From positions 432,954 through 496,953 of the forward strand of contig NZ_JAMXOC010000001.1 of NCBI RefSeq assembly GCF_024721265.1: DNA of 64,000 nucleotides, written 5' to 3'. The DNA comes from Ohessyouella blattaphilus (GTDB taxonomy: Bacteria > Bacillota > Clostridia > Lachnospirales > Lachnospiraceae). Positions 1-9,352 of this stretch are shown in pieces. Below the pieces are notes generated by a model. The model was not told the DNA's origin. It searched no databases and was given only the letters and a program-made list of their open reading frames with translations. Each line of letters begins with the position of its first letter. The stretch's first letter is position 1. Both the position numbers and the translations under genes were made by a program.

Positions 1-380
1 ACGTAGGTAAATACATCCACCGGATTCGTTGCCGAAATTAAGATAGCATCCTTCTTACAAACCGCTTTTAACTTTTCACAAATTGGGGTAACCACCCCTA
101 GGTTACCTGTCAAGTATTCGTTCCGATTCGCCACTTGGCGCTCAGGTAAGCTAGCCGTCACCAGAATAATGTCACAATCTCCTAAATCCTCATAGTCAGC
201 CTTCGTCACCTTCGTTTTACTGACGGGTAACAACGCCTGACTCATATCCATTACATGTGCTTCTAGGACATTTTCCTTTAAATCCAGGAGCTTTATCTCC
301 TCTAGTACATCGCGCATCCCTACGCAAAACGCCGTTGTCGACCCTAAAAGACCTGCACCTCCAATAACTCCTAATTTCAT
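1..380 (-). CDS. L-lactate/malate dehydrogenase family protein (partial, N-terminal part)
   Basis: Only the first about 126 codons are present; the gene runs off the left edge. The protein begins MKLGVIGGAGLLGSTTAF, a Rossmann dinucleotide-binding loop, and later has LVTASLPERQ and ATNPVDVFTY, the NPVD segment that marks NAD-dependent lactate and malate dehydrogenases. Members interconvert a 2-hydroxy acid and a 2-keto acid in the cytoplasm. An AAGGAG ribosome site precedes the ATG at 380. The substrate-specificity loop is only partly covered and the catalytic histidine is beyond the edge, so lactate versus malate cannot be decided. Confidence 0.85.
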   Translation of the reverse strand, partial: MKLGVIGGAGLLGSTTAFCVGMRDVLEEIKLLDLKENVLEAHVMDMSQALLPVSKTKVTKADYEDLGDCDIILVTASLPERQVANRNEYLTGNLGVVTPICEKLKAVCKKDAILISATNPVDVFTY

Positions 381-594
381 TCTTTTACTCCTTCCTTTTT
401 GTTTCTCTAAGCGAAACCTTGTTACCTAGAGAGAACTTATTTGTTTTGATGTTAGCATTCCCGTTTCTTCATGTCAATGTAGGGATTTACTGAAATCACA
501 TTATTTTTTTGTGCTTTTTCTATAATGTTACGGTTTTATCAATCCCTTTTTTGTGTATTATGTACTTATTTTACCTGCTTTTGCCGATAGAAAA

Positions 595-645
595 ACTCCC
601 CTTTTGGTTGATTTCTTTGCGTTAAAAATCAACCAAAAGAGGAGT
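595..645 (-). terminator. Rho-independent terminator of the IclR gene
   Basis: A near-perfect inverted repeat of about 19 bp per arm (left arm from 595, right arm ending at 645) is followed on the minus strand by a run of five T. It lies just downstream of the IclR-type gene. The rest of the gap between that gene and the dehydrogenase (381-594) is AT-rich and shows no gene. Confidence 0.8.
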
Positions 646-669
646 ACTCTTTATTGTATTCAGTTTTAA

Positions 670-1437
670 TTACTTAAGGGCAGACATAATTTCTCCCGCT
701 GCTTCCTCTAATTTCTTTAGGTAGGACTCTTTGTTGGCAATTAACCGAGTCGTTGGACCGGAGATACTGATGGCCGCTACCGGCATCCCCTCGGCATTAA
801 GAAGGGGGACCGCGTAGCAACTAAGACCAACCTCGGCCTCTTCGTTGTCACATCCGTAGCCAATCTCCTTAATCTCTTCTAACTCTTCTAGCAACTGTTT
901 CGCATCTTTAATCGAGTTTTCCGTTTGCTGGATGAAACTTATATTTTTAAGATATTTCGTAATCTGCTGAGCGGCTCCGTAAGCAAGCATTACCTTTCCC
1001 GAAGCAGTCGTATGAGCAACCCGCCTGGTTCCCAGCATCATGTTCATATGTAGATGCTTGGTGCCCAGGACGTGGTCTAGAAAGGCCACATAGCTGTCCC
1101 CGTCCATACAGGTAAAGTGTGAAGTCTCACCGGTAAATTCTGTCAATCTCTCTAAATACGGATGTACCAGCGAAATTAGCTCCATTCGCCGATTCGCTAC
1201 CTGTCCCAAGGCAAAAAGTTTGATTCCTAACCGATATTTAGAATTCTCTGTCTTCTTTAAATAACTTTTACTTTCTAGGGTTACCAAAAAGCGAAAGGCT
1301 GTGCTCCTGCTTATCTTTAAATATTTTGCCACCTCAGCGGCACTCAGCTCTTCATGGTCAAAATACAGCTCCAGCACCGATAGAGCTGTTTCTACCGAGC
1401 TGAGAATGTACTGTTTATTCTTATCCCCATTTTCCAT
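670..1437 (-). CDS. IclR family transcriptional regulator
   Basis: About 255 residues. The N-terminal winged helix-turn-helix (roughly residues 10-65, with LSAAEVAKYLKISRSTAFRFL) is followed by an IclR effector-binding domain (roughly 75-250, including HTTASGKVMLA and GYGCDNEEAEVGLSCYAVPL). Such proteins control catabolic genes in response to a small carboxylate or sugar-derived ligand; the ligand here is unknown. I place the start at the ATG at 1437, which has an AAGGTG site about 6 nt upstream; an upstream GTG at 1446 lacks a good site. It follows the DUF2207 gene by about 23 nt, so it may be co-transcribed with it. Confidence 0.9.
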   Translation of the reverse strand: MENGDKNKQYILSSVETALSVLELYFDHEELSAAEVAKYLKISRSTAFRFLVTLESKSYLKKTENSKYRLGIKLFALGQVANRRMELISLVHPYLERLTEFTGETSHFTCMDGDSYVAFLDHVLGTKHLHMNMMLGTRRVAHTTASGKVMLAYGAAQQITKYLKNISFIQQTENSIKDAKQLLEELEEIKEIGYGCDNEEAEVGLSCYAVPLLNAEGMPVAAISISGPTTRLIANKESYLKKLEEAAGEIMSALK

Positions 1438-1460
1438 CTTTATCACCTTGATTCTTCTTT

Positions 1461-3206
1461 CTAACGGAAGCCACCGCCACCGCCACCGCCACCAAAGGAG
1501 GAGCCACCGCCACTAAAGGAAGTGGAACCACCACTACCTTCGAATCTGGCAGCTGATTCTGCGGAGTGCACATTGCTAATACTATGGAGAACGAACGCTC
1601 TCGTCGCCATTGAAGTATAGAAGATATCGATATCCGACTGCTCGTTAAACTCGGGATATAAGCGGCCGATTTCCTTCTCTACCTTATCGGCCATGCCAAG
1701 GATAGAGGCAAATAGTAAGTACTCTTCCCAAAGGACAACTTCTTTTACTTGCTTTTCTCCAAGACTGCCAAACTCCTCTAAGAAGCGCTTGAAGCCGATA
1801 CAGTGCAAAAGCTCTTCCCGGAATTTGGGCGTATAAATGGTTTTAATAATATTCGTATCAAAGAACATTACCTTTTGCTTAACCGTCTGGGTTTCGCCGT
1901 AGCCATTCTTCCCGAGCATGCCCGCAACCGCTGTGTCCACCGAAGCAAACCAGCCCGTCATGGATTCGTAGTTCTTCGTACACCAGTGCTCAAACTCTTT
2001 GTCTTCTAACACCAGGTTAGCCCCAGCCGCTTCCCTAAAGTACCCATAGAGCACCTTTTCCATCGGCGTGCTTAAACCATTCCCGTCATCTAAAAAGTGA
2101 ATTGTAAAGGTATCTTTTGAAGAGAATATCCCTTTCTTCTCCGTCTTATCAAACTCCACCTTTTTCGTACGAATCCAGTTAAGTAAAATCGCACTAACAA
2201 GACCTGACTGAGCCGTCTGCTCATCGACTAAATCCGCTTGTCTAGCAATATAGTAGAAGAGAAACATATCTTTATTGGCGGGAATATCACGAAAATAATT
2301 AACGTCCTTATAGGCCGGTAGTTCATTACGACCATCGGTAAACTCTAGCGTCTTTAGGCGTTTATTTTTCTTTGATGATGCAGTTACCGCCGTCAGAATT
2401 CCGCCTAAAAAGATTACCGATACGATTACGTGAAACCACGGGAACCCGCCGCCAGAGCTGTCGGTATAGTCACTACCTTCTCTGGCTTCATCAATCATAT
2501 CCTCTAAGCTTCTAGAAGCATACGTCTGGTTAGCATCTGTAAACGAGCCTTCTTCAAAGCCGGCAAAGACATTGGCATAATCAACTTCACCATCGCTAAC
2601 GGCAAGAATGTAATAGTCTCCCTCTTCACCTTCTACGTGAATGTCCCCTTCAAAACCAAAGCCGTAGACTCTCGTATCAGGATTCACATTAACTCCACTT
2701 ATTTTAATCGTCATTTCATTTGGCTTGACATTCATTTCTGGGCTAACAAACTGAAAGTTAACCGCAAAAGCATCTTCTAGCTGATAGACAAAGCCGGTAA
2801 TTTTATAACTCAGTTCGTATTTATGGCGACCGTACTCACCAACGCCGAAGCAGAGTTCATATCCTTCGTCGGTGCCTACTACTCCTGATTTGAACGCTTT
2901 TTCCTCTTGGCTAGCGTCCACGTCCCACCACTCTAACTGTTCATACTTCTTACCGTCTTCTTCCACCTGGAAATCATGAACTTCCATACCATCCATATTA
3001 AATAGTTGCTTGTAAATCTCCGTCCCCTGATTTGCGTTAATATCCCATATTTCCTTAATCGTCGCACTGCCATCTTCGGCGAGCACAACTTCGATATCTA
3101 AGCCAAAGTCGTCACCGCTTGCTGCCGCTAAAGGCACGGCAAAGGCGAAACACAAAAGGAGAACCAAGACTACCGCCAGTCCCTTTTTGCGTTTTTTAGA
3201 ATTCAA
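1461..3206 (-). CDS. DUF2207 domain membrane protein
   Basis: A predicted exported membrane protein of unknown function. A signal peptide (KKRKKGLAVVLVLLLCFAFA) is followed by a long extracytoplasmic beta-rich region, one transmembrane segment (about FPWFHVIVSVIFLGGILTAV), a cytoplasmic region, and a C-terminus made almost only of glycine, serine and phenylalanine ending GGGGGGGGFR. This is the usual DUF2207 layout. The open frame extends to an ATG at 3242, but a TTG at 3206 has a GAGGTG site 7 nt upstream and starts the signal peptide cleanly; it overlaps the lemA stop by 11 nt, suggesting translational coupling. LemA and DUF2207 proteins are often paired, and both are envelope proteins of unclear role. 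Confidence 0.85.
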   Translation of the reverse strand: MNSKKRKKGLAVVLVLLLCFAFAVPLAAASGDDFGLDIEVVLAEDGSATIKEIWDINANQGTEIYKQLFNMDGMEVHDFQVEEDGKKYEQLEWWDVDASQEEKAFKSGVVGTDEGYELCFGVGEYGRHKYELSYKITGFVYQLEDAFAVNFQFVSPEMNVKPNEMTIKISGVNVNPDTRVYGFGFEGDIHVEGEEGDYYILAVSDGEVDYANVFAGFEEGSFTDANQTYASRSLEDMIDEAREGSDYTDSSGGGFPWFHVIVSVIFLGGILTAVTASSKKNKRLKTLEFTDGRNELPAYKDVNYFRDIPANKDMFLFYYIARQADLVDEQTAQSGLVSAILLNWIRTKKVEFDKTEKKGIFSSKDTFTIHFLDDGNGLSTPMEKVLYGYFREAAGANLVLEDKEFEHWCTKNYESMTGWFASVDTAVAGMLGKNGYGETQTVKQKVMFFDTNIIKTIYTPKFREELLHCIGFKRFLEEFGSLGEKQVKEVVLWEEYLLFASILGMADKVEKEIGRLYPEFNEQSDIDIFYTSMATRAFVLHSISNVHSAESAARFEGSGGSTSFSGGGSSFGGGGGGGGFR

Positions 3207-3744
3207 CTTTTGGCACCTCTTTATCCGCAGCTTCGGCAGCAAACATTTCGTAAGGCTTGAAGTTAAACATACCGGCTACAATTGAAGATGGGAAAGTTTC
3301 CCGTTTGTTGTTGTAAGCGTAAACAGAGTCATTGTAAAACTGTCTTGCGTACTGAATCTTATCTTCTGTCTCTTTTAGATTTTGCTGCAAGTCATTAAAC
3401 GAAGTATTGGCCTTTAAATCTGGATACGCCTCACCTAACATCATAATCCGATTAAGGGCCTGAGTTAACTCACCCGATGCTTGCATCTGTTCTTCTGGGC
3501 TTCCTGCGCTTAAGTACTTGTTACGAGCGGCGATTGTCGCTTCTAATGTCCCTTTCTCGTGAGCCGCATAACCCTTTACCGTCTCCACCAAGTTAGGAAT
3601 CAAATCCGCTCTTCGCTTTAAAACCACATCGATTTGTGACCAATTTGCCTTCACCTTATTACGGGCTTGTACTAAGCCATTGTAGGCCCCAATAGCCCAA
3701 GCAATTAACACTACAACAACTACTAAAATAATAATTAATGCCAT
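3196..3744 (-). CDS. lemA: LemA family protein
   Basis: 182 residues, the usual LemA length. One N-terminal transmembrane helix (residues 2-20, very rich in V and I) is followed by a helical domain with the family signature NGLVQARNKVKANWSQIDVVLKRRADLIPNLVETVKGYAAHE. LemA proteins are membrane anchored with the helical bundle facing out; the molecular role is not settled. A strong AGGAGGAGAT site precedes the ATG. It is the first gene of a lemA-DUF2207 pair, possibly extending to the IclR gene. Confidence 0.92.
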   Translation of the reverse strand: MALIIILVVVVVLIAWAIGAYNGLVQARNKVKANWSQIDVVLKRRADLIPNLVETVKGYAAHEKGTLEATIAARNKYLSAGSPEEQMQASGELTQALNRIMMLGEAYPDLKANTSFNDLQQNLKETEDKIQYARQFYNDSVYAYNNKRETFPSSIVAGMFNFKPYEMFAAEAADKEVPKVEF

Positions 3745-3902
3745 CTTATCTCCTCCTATTTTCTAAAAACTATTTTCATTTTACCATACTTACCAGTTAA
3801 TTTATATACTATCCTCTTGGATAATTTTCCCGTTATATATTTGTCAAAAGGGTACTTGTTAGTTTTTCACTTAGACTACAATAGCCTTAGGAGGGCTATG
3901 AT

Positions 3903-4097
3903 ATGTTTATAATTAGAGACGATTTAGGGAACTACATCAATGCAGCCGAGTCTAGACATGAAGCATTAGAACTGGTCGAAAAATATTATATCAGAGATTT
4001 AGAAGATGGCTTCTTCAAACAAAACAAATATCATTTGCTTGATATTAATAACAGTGAAGTGGAAAGAGTAAGCGCAAATTTTTTGCGAACTCTTTGA
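3903..4097 (+). CDS. Small protein of unknown function (64 aa)
   Basis: A free-standing plus-strand gene with an AGGAGGG site 7 nt before the ATG and a stop at 4097, divergent from lemA. The product is acidic, with no signal peptide or membrane segment (MFIIRDDLGNYINAAESRHEALELVEKYY...). I do not recognise the family. The good ribosome site and the absence of any overlapping gene make it likely to be real. Confidence 0.65.
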   Translation: MFIIRDDLGNYINAAESRHEALELVEKYYIRDLEDGFFKQNKYHLLDINNSEVERVSANFLRTL

Positions 4098-4168
4098 TTA
4101 TCCAAAAATAATTGTTCACGTTTTTCCCACATATTCATGATATAATACGACCAGTCGGAAACGAAAAA

Positions 4169-4213
4169 GAGGCCGAGATAGCTGTACCTAATTAGGTGCT
4201 TTATCTCGGCCTC
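4169..4213 (-). terminator. Terminator of the first chvE-mmsA-mmsB operon
   Basis: The inverted repeat GAGGCCGAGATA / TATCTCGGCCTC encloses a second palindrome (ACCTAATTAGGT). On the minus strand it is followed by CTTTTTCGTTT. It lies about 30 nt downstream of the permease stop. Confidence 0.75.
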
Positions 4214-4244
4214 GTCTATTGTTACAAGGTGTGAATAGTTTCGC

Positions 4245-5405
4245 TTATCTTGAATTCTTCTTAGATTCTACATCGAAGATTACCGCTGCCAAAAGAACCA
4301 AGCCTTTAACCACCTTCTGCCAGTTGGCATCAATTCCCATAATGGACATACCTAAGTTAATAACACCCATTAATGTAGCACCGATAATAACTCCCGGAAT
4401 CGTACCGCTACCGCCATAGGCAGAAGCACCACCGATGAAACAGGAACCAATGGCATCCATTTCGTAGCTATCACCTGCCGTCGGGTTAGCAGAATTTAAT
4501 CTAGCGATCGTTACCATCGCCGCTACTGCGGCTAATAGTCCCATATTCGCATAAGCTAAGAAATACACTCGGTTCGTATTAATACCGGAAAGCTTCGCTG
4601 CCTTCTCGTTACCACCGACGGCATAGAAATGACGACCAACGGTAGTTTTAGAGGTGATATACGCATAAATCAGGACAATAATACCTATCCATAACAAAAT
4701 GTTAGGAATCCCTTTGTACATTGCTAAGCGCCACATCAGCGCAATCATCACTGCACTCATGACTACGCAGCGCAAGATATCGGTTCCGATATTATCCACG
4801 TCGTAGCCTTTTTTTAGACGCTGAAATCTTTGACGAAAACGACTGATCGTATAGATTGCTGCTGCCAATATCCCCACTACCAAACTAGTAATATTAAAGC
4901 CATCTCCTTGGAAGAAGTCCACAATATAGCTATTGAAAAGATTTAGATATCCTTGTGGCATCGGCGCAATCGTATAACCTTGGAGTACGATATTAGACAT
5001 CCCTCTAAACATCAGCATTCCCGCTAAGGTTACGATAAATGGGGGAATTCGTCTGTAGGCAATCCAGAACCCTTGCCAGATACCGATTAGTAGACCGACA
5101 GCTAGCATAATCACAATACTAAGGAACACGTTGACATTGTTCTTTACCATTAGGGTGGCGCCAACGGCACCGACAAAACAAACTACCGAACCAACGCTTA
5201 GGTCGATGTTACCACCAGTTAAAATACATAGCAGCATACCAGTTGCTAAGACAAATACGTAAGCGTTTTGTAAAATCAGGTTGTTAATATTTTGTGGTAG
5301 TAAAAGCTTACCTCCTGTCTGCCAAGTAAATAGTAACATGACAATGACCAGGACGATAACCATTGTATATTTTTTGAAAAAAGTTGAAACCTTTGCTTTA
5401 TCCAT
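4245..5405 (-). CDS. mmsB: Multiple-monosaccharide ABC transporter permease (MmsB/GguB type)
   Basis: 386 residues with about ten hydrophobic segments and the CUT2 permease motifs NIDLSVGSVVCFVGAVGA, IPPFIVTLAGMLMFRGM and GRHFYAVGGNEKAAKLSGI. The length and the charged insert near residues 190-210 fit the MmsB/GguB subfamily rather than the shorter RbsC type. It should form the membrane channel for pentose/hexose uptake with the upstream ATPase and ChvE-like binding protein. It starts 3 nt after the ATPase stop and is the last gene of the operon. Confidence 0.92.
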   Translation of the reverse strand: MDKAKVSTFFKKYTMVIVLVIVMLLFTWQTGGKLLLPQNINNLILQNAYVFVLATGMLLCILTGGNIDLSVGSVVCFVGAVGATLMVKNNVNVFLSIVIMLAVGLLIGIWQGFWIAYRRIPPFIVTLAGMLMFRGMSNIVLQGYTIAPMPQGYLNLFNSYIVDFFQGDGFNITSLVVGILAAAIYTISRFRQRFQRLKKGYDVDNIGTDILRCVVMSAVMIALMWRLAMYKGIPNILLWIGIIVLIYAYITSKTTVGRHFYAVGGNEKAAKLSGINTNRVYFLAYANMGLLAAVAAMVTIARLNSANPTAGDSYEMDAIGSCFIGGASAYGGSGTIPGVIIGATLMGVINLGMSIMGIDANWQKVVKGLVLLAAVIFDVESKKNSR

Positions 5406-5408
5406 ATC

Positions 5409-6950
5409 CTATTCTCCTCCTTTACCAGACTTAACGACACAGGCCATAATTTTTTCCTGGCTCGCTTCCTCACAAGTCAATTCACCGGCAATCCTGCCCT
5501 CATTCATAATATAGATGCGATCTGACATACCTAGAACCTCTGGAAGTTCTGAGGAAATCATAATAACGGACTTCCCGGCTTTAACTAGGTCGTTAATTAT
5601 GCTGTAAATTTCGTACTTAGCACCAACGTCAATCCCTCTAGTAGGCTCGTCCAAAATCAGGACATCCGGCTCGGCAAACATCCATTTGGCTAGGAGTACC
5701 TTTTGCTGATTTCCGCCGCTTAGGTTGCCCACGTTTTGCTCTACGGTAGGACACTTGGTATTCAGCTTTTCCTTATATTCTTTTGCCACCGCAATCTCTT
5801 TATCCGCATCGATAACCCCGCGTTTACTAACCCCCTGTAAGTTTGCTAAAGTCGTATTCACCCGTACCGGATTGCTAAGGATCAAACCGTTATCCTTCCG
5901 GTCCTCCGTCACGTACGCTAGCTTGTGTTCGATAGCGTCTTTCACCGAATTAAGGGTAACTTCTTTACCGTTAATATATAACTCACCAGAGTGCTTTTTG
6001 CCGTAGCTCTTGCCAAAGATACTCATGGCCAGCTCTGTACGTCCAGCCCCCATTAGTCCCGATATACCTAGCACCTCACCTTTATGGACTTTGAAGGAGA
6101 CATTGTTGACCACCTTGCGCTCGGTGTAAAGGGGATGGTAAACGGTCCAGTTCTTAACTTCTAAGGAGACATCACCAATATAGTTTTCCGTCCGCTTCGG
6201 AAAGCGATCGGTTAGCTCTCGCCCAACCATACCCTGAATAATCCGGTCTTCAGTAATATCATCTGTGGCTTTATCTAAAGTTTCGATGGTTGAACCATCA
6301 CGGATAACCGTAATCTCATCGGAAACATATGCTATCTCGTTTAATTTGTGGGAAATGATAATTGAAGTCATTCCCTGCTTTTTGAATTCCAGCAACAAAT
6401 CTAAGAGCGCTTTAGAGTCCTCTTCATTAAGGGATGAAGTAGGTTCATCCAAGATTAGAAGCTTAGCCTTTTTCGCCAAGGCTTTCGCAATCTCTACTAG
6501 CTGCTGTTTACCGGTTCCTATATCTTTAATAAGTACCCGAGAGGACTCTTCTAAGCCTACTTGTTTTAAGTACTTATCCGCCTCTCCGTACGTTCTGTTC
6601 CAATCAATATCAAATGCTTTTCCCTGCTCATTTCCTAGATACATATTTTCACCAATGGTCATCTCGGGAACTAGAGCCAGTTCTTGGTGAATAATAACGA
6701 TTCCCTTTTCTTCACTATCTTTAATCTTGCTAAATTGACACGTCTCACCGTTATAGATGATATCGCCTTCATAGCTTCCGTAAGGATAGACGCCGCTAAG
6801 CACGTTCATCAATGTAGATTTACCGGCCCCATTTTCACCCACAAGCGCGTGAATAGAGCCTTCTTTCACTTTCAGATTCACATTATCTAAAGCCTTAACA
6901 CCGGGGAAAGTCTTGGTTATGTTTTTCATCTCTAAGATTATTTTAGCCAT
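5409..6950 (-). CDS. mmsA: Multiple-monosaccharide ABC transporter ATP-binding protein (MmsA/GguA type)
   Basis: 513 residues with two ABC domains, as in sugar importers of the CUT2 class. The first has Walker [10 protein letters not shown] (residues 38-46), a degenerate signature IGTGKQQ and Walker [12 protein letters not shown]. The second has a normal signature LSGGNQQKV and Walker [13 protein letters not shown]. It energises sugar import on the inner face of the membrane. A strong AGGAGGAATAT ribosome site precedes the ATG. It sits between the binding protein, separated by a hairpin, and the permease. Confidence 0.95.
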   Translation of the reverse strand: MAKIILEMKNITKTFPGVKALDNVNLKVKEGSIHALVGENGAGKSTLMNVLSGVYPYGSYEGDIIYNGETCQFSKIKDSEEKGIVIIHQELALVPEMTIGENMYLGNEQGKAFDIDWNRTYGEADKYLKQVGLEESSRVLIKDIGTGKQQLVEIAKALAKKAKLLILDEPTSSLNEEDSKALLDLLLEFKKQGMTSIIISHKLNEIAYVSDEITVIRDGSTIETLDKATDDITEDRIIQGMVGRELTDRFPKRTENYIGDVSLEVKNWTVYHPLYTERKVVNNVSFKVHKGEVLGISGLMGAGRTELAMSIFGKSYGKKHSGELYINGKEVTLNSVKDAIEHKLAYVTEDRKDNGLILSNPVRVNTTLANLQGVSKRGVIDADKEIAVAKEYKEKLNTKCPTVEQNVGNLSGGNQQKVLLAKWMFAEPDVLILDEPTRGIDVGAKYEIYSIINDLVKAGKSVIMISSELPEVLGMSDRIYIMNEGRIAGELTCEEASQEKIMACVVKSGKGGE

Positions 6951-6976
6951 TATATTCCTCCTGCCTTCTAGAAAAT

Positions 6977-7000
6977 ACAGGCGGGAAGTAACCCGCCTGT
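6977..7000 (-). promoter_or_regulatory. Intercistronic hairpin between chvE and mmsA
   Basis: A perfect 9-bp stem (ACAGGCGGG / CCCGCCTGT) with a 6-nt loop lies between the binding protein stop and the ATPase ribosome site, followed on the minus strand by ATTTTC. Such hairpins usually protect the upstream message or partly terminate, giving more binding protein than ATPase. The same arrangement occurs in the two other sugar ABC operons of this window. Confidence 0.7.
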
Positions 7001-7016
7001 AAATAAATTTCTTTAC

Positions 7017-8126
7017 CTATTTAAGCTCGTCCTCTGCATAGTAACCAGAATCGATTAACATCTCTTTGTAGTTATCAATGGTTACTACTGTTGGATCGCA
7101 AAGATAAGTAGGAATAATGCCGGTTCCATTGTCGTAAGACTCATTATCGTTTGTTTCTGCAGTGTCACCGCTCATAATAGCGTCAACCATTTTTACAGTT
7201 TGTTCTGCCAATTTACGAGTATCTTTAAATACTGACATGGATTGCTTTTCGGCGATCATGTTTTTAACGTTTGGAAGATCACAGTCTTGTCCAGTGATAA
7301 GTGGCCATTCGCCTGTGTAGTTAGCTTCTAAAGAGTTCTCTACACCGAGAGCCGTTGAGTCATTTGAACAAAGAACAACATCTAATTTCTTATCTGCATA
7401 GTTAGAGCTTAGGATAGCATCCATTCTTGATTGTGCTTTTTCTGTTGACCAGTCAGCAGTTGCGCACTCTTCCTTTTTAACTTGGCCTGATTGAACCACT
7501 AGTTTGCCGTCATCGATGTATGGCTGAAGAACGTCCATAGCACCACCAAAGAAGAAGTTTACGTTGTTATCTCCCGGGTCACCAGTGAAGATTTCCATGT
7601 TGAAAGGTCCATCAGCATTGTCAAGATCTAAAGCTTCAACGATGTATTCGCCTTGTTTTTGACCTACTAAGTAGTTGTCAAAAGTCGCATAGTAAGCGAT
7701 TGCTGAAGAGTTCATAATCAGACGGTCATAAGAGATAACCGGAATATTTTGCTCTTCTGCTGTGGCTAGTGGTGTTCCAAGAGAGTCACCATCGATAGAG
7801 GCGATAACGAGGAGCTCACAGCCACCAGAAATCATGTTTTCAATTTGAGATACTTGAGTTGCCACGTCGTTACTTGCGTATTGAAGGTCTACTTCATAGC
7901 CAGCAGCTTCTAGTTGTTTCTTCATGTTTTCGCCGTCTTGATTCCAGCGTTGAAGATCCTTTGTCGGCATCGCTACACCAACTTTACCCGTTCCTGCTTC
8001 GGTCTTCTTGTCCTCTGTCTTGTCCTTGTCAGCGCCACCGCTACCGGTGCTACTACATGCTGCTAGGGAAAACATCATTACTGCTGCCATTCCCACTACC
8101 AATAACTTTTTCAATCTGTTCTTCAT
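7017..8126 (-). CDS. chvE: Sugar ABC transporter substrate-binding lipoprotein (ChvE type)
   Basis: A signal peptide with lipobox (MFSLAAC) leads to a periplasmic-binding-protein fold: VGVAMPTKDLQRWNQDGENMKKQLEAAGYEVDLQYA, AIDGDSLGTPL and VISYDRLIMNS fit the ChvE/multiple-monosaccharide group. As a lipoprotein it should sit outside the membrane and deliver sugar to the MmsAB pair. The frame is open to 8201, but the ATG at 8126 has a GGAGG site 7 nt upstream and directly starts the signal peptide. It is the first gene of the operon, separated by a terminator from the sensor genes. Confidence 0.93.
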   Translation of the reverse strand: MKNRLKKLLVVGMAAVMMFSLAACSSTGSGGADKDKTEDKKTEAGTGKVGVAMPTKDLQRWNQDGENMKKQLEAAGYEVDLQYASNDVATQVSQIENMISGGCELLVIASIDGDSLGTPLATAEEQNIPVISYDRLIMNSSAIAYYATFDNYLVGQKQGEYIVEALDLDNADGPFNMEIFTGDPGDNNVNFFFGGAMDVLQPYIDDGKLVVQSGQVKKEECATADWSTEKAQSRMDAILSSNYADKKLDVVLCSNDSTALGVENSLEANYTGEWPLITGQDCDLPNVKNMIAEKQSMSVFKDTRKLAEQTVKMVDAIMSGDTAETNDNESYDNGTGIIPTYLCDPTVVTIDNYKEMLIDSGYYAEDELK

Positions 8127-8239
8127 TTTTTTCCTCCGTTCGTTAATGTAGTTTTTGTTTGAGTAAAATATAACAACTTTTGAATAGGACATGTTTGCCA
8201 TCGTCTGAAAATATTCATGGTGTTTTTTTCCATAAAAAA

Positions 8240-8267
8240 AGATCTAGCACTTTTTTGTACTAGACCT
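8240..8267 (-). terminator. Terminator after the sensor operon
   Basis: An imperfect 11-bp stem (AGGTCTAGTAC / GTGCTAGATCT on the minus strand) is followed by seven T, between the stop of the XylF-like binding protein and chvE. It implies that the transporter operon has its own promoter. Confidence 0.8.
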
Positions 8268-8281
8268 TTTTTAAAAATATG

Positions 8282-9349
8282 CTACTGGTTCGCTGTCATA
8301 TTCAGATAAACCTCTTCTTTAACATGAAAGCCGGAATCGATAATAACGCTATCCATATTTTCTTTCGTCACGCTTATCGGCAACAAACCGCGGTACATAA
8401 CTGTACTGCCGTTTTCAATCGTCTTATTATTGGCAATCTCGCCAATCATGCCAATATCCTCGCCCTTTACTAGCTTGACCGCACACTCGGCTGCCATCTT
8501 GGCTAACTCGTCAATCGGCTTAAAGACCGTCATCGACTGAGTCCCCTCGACGATTCGCTGGCACGCCTCAAGGTCAGCATCTTGACCAACGACGATGACC
8601 TTCCCCGCCATTTGCCGTTCGCTAAGAGCCCGAAAAGCATAGCCGGCTAGCCCGTCGTTGCCGCACATCACCGCATCGATATTAGCATCGCTATCAGAAA
8701 CCGTATCAAAGGCTTCATTTACCGCCTTAAAGCCGTTCTCAGGAGTCCACGACTGGACGTTGCTCTTATAGATAATCTGCCATTTGTCATCCTTTAATTC
8801 CCGCTCAAAGCCATTGGCCACATCCAGGCTATTACTATCTTCTTTCGGACCGCAGATCATCACCACGTTGCCCCCATCTGGCAAGCATTCTCTTATATTC
8901 GCCGCCATCTTTTGACCAACAATCTCGTTATCGACGGTTACGTAAAGATCGGTCTTGGCATTTTGAATCAACCGGTCATAAGAGATCACCTTAATATCCG
9001 CGTTTCGCGCTTCTCTCACCACATCGGAGAGCTGGTAACAGTTTACCGCCACAATCACAATGGCATCCATCTTCTCCTCGATAAAGCGCTTAATCTGTTC
9101 TCGCTGTTTATCCACGTCGCCGTTGGCGTTTTGCACATCTACGCTAGCCCCTAGCTTCTCGGCGGTGGAGACGAAGACGTCTCGGTCTCTAATCCAACGC
9201 TCTAAAACAAAGGTGTCGAAGGTGATGCCGATACGCACCTCTGCTTCTTTCTCGTCTTTTGTAAGCTGACTCTCCTTTTCGCTACTGGCACAGCCACTCA
9301 AGGTGCCCAGCATACAGATTACTAAAAGTGCTGCCACTTTTCTCTTCAT
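8282..9349 (-). CDS. Sugar-binding lipoprotein next to a two-component system (XylF-like)
   Basis: 355 residues with a lipobox signal peptide (MLGTLSGC) and a type I periplasmic-binding fold (RIGITFDTFVLERWIRDRDVF, VISYDRLIQNAKTDLYVTVDNEIVGQ, VVGQDADLEACQRIVEG). It resembles xylose/multiple-sugar binding proteins and ends with the same IIDSGFHVKEE-type tail as ChvE (there IDSGYYAEDE). It starts 3 nt after the response regulator stop and is the last gene before a terminator. It may be a second importer binding protein or a ligand sensor partner; I cannot tell which. Confidence 0.88.
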   Translation of the reverse strand: MKRKVAALLVICMLGTLSGCASSEKESQLTKDEKEAEVRIGITFDTFVLERWIRDRDVFVSTAEKLGASVDVQNANGDVDKQREQIKRFIEEKMDAIVIVAVNCYQLSDVVREARNADIKVISYDRLIQNAKTDLYVTVDNEIVGQKMAANIRECLPDGGNVVMICGPKEDSNSLDVANGFERELKDDKWQIIYKSNVQSWTPENGFKAVNEAFDTVSDSDANIDAVMCGNDGLAGYAFRALSERQMAGKVIVVGQDADLEACQRIVEGTQSMTVFKPIDELAKMAAECAVKLVKGEDIGMIGEIANNKTIENGSTVMYRGLLPISVTKENMDSVIIDSGFHVKEEVYLNMTANQ

Positions 9350-9352
9350 ACA

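Noticed and set aside
4219..4419. Plus-strand open frame antisense to mmsB, and many similar frames opposite long genes
   Set aside because: They lie wholly inside well-supported genes on the other strand and lack ribosome sites or recognisable protein features.
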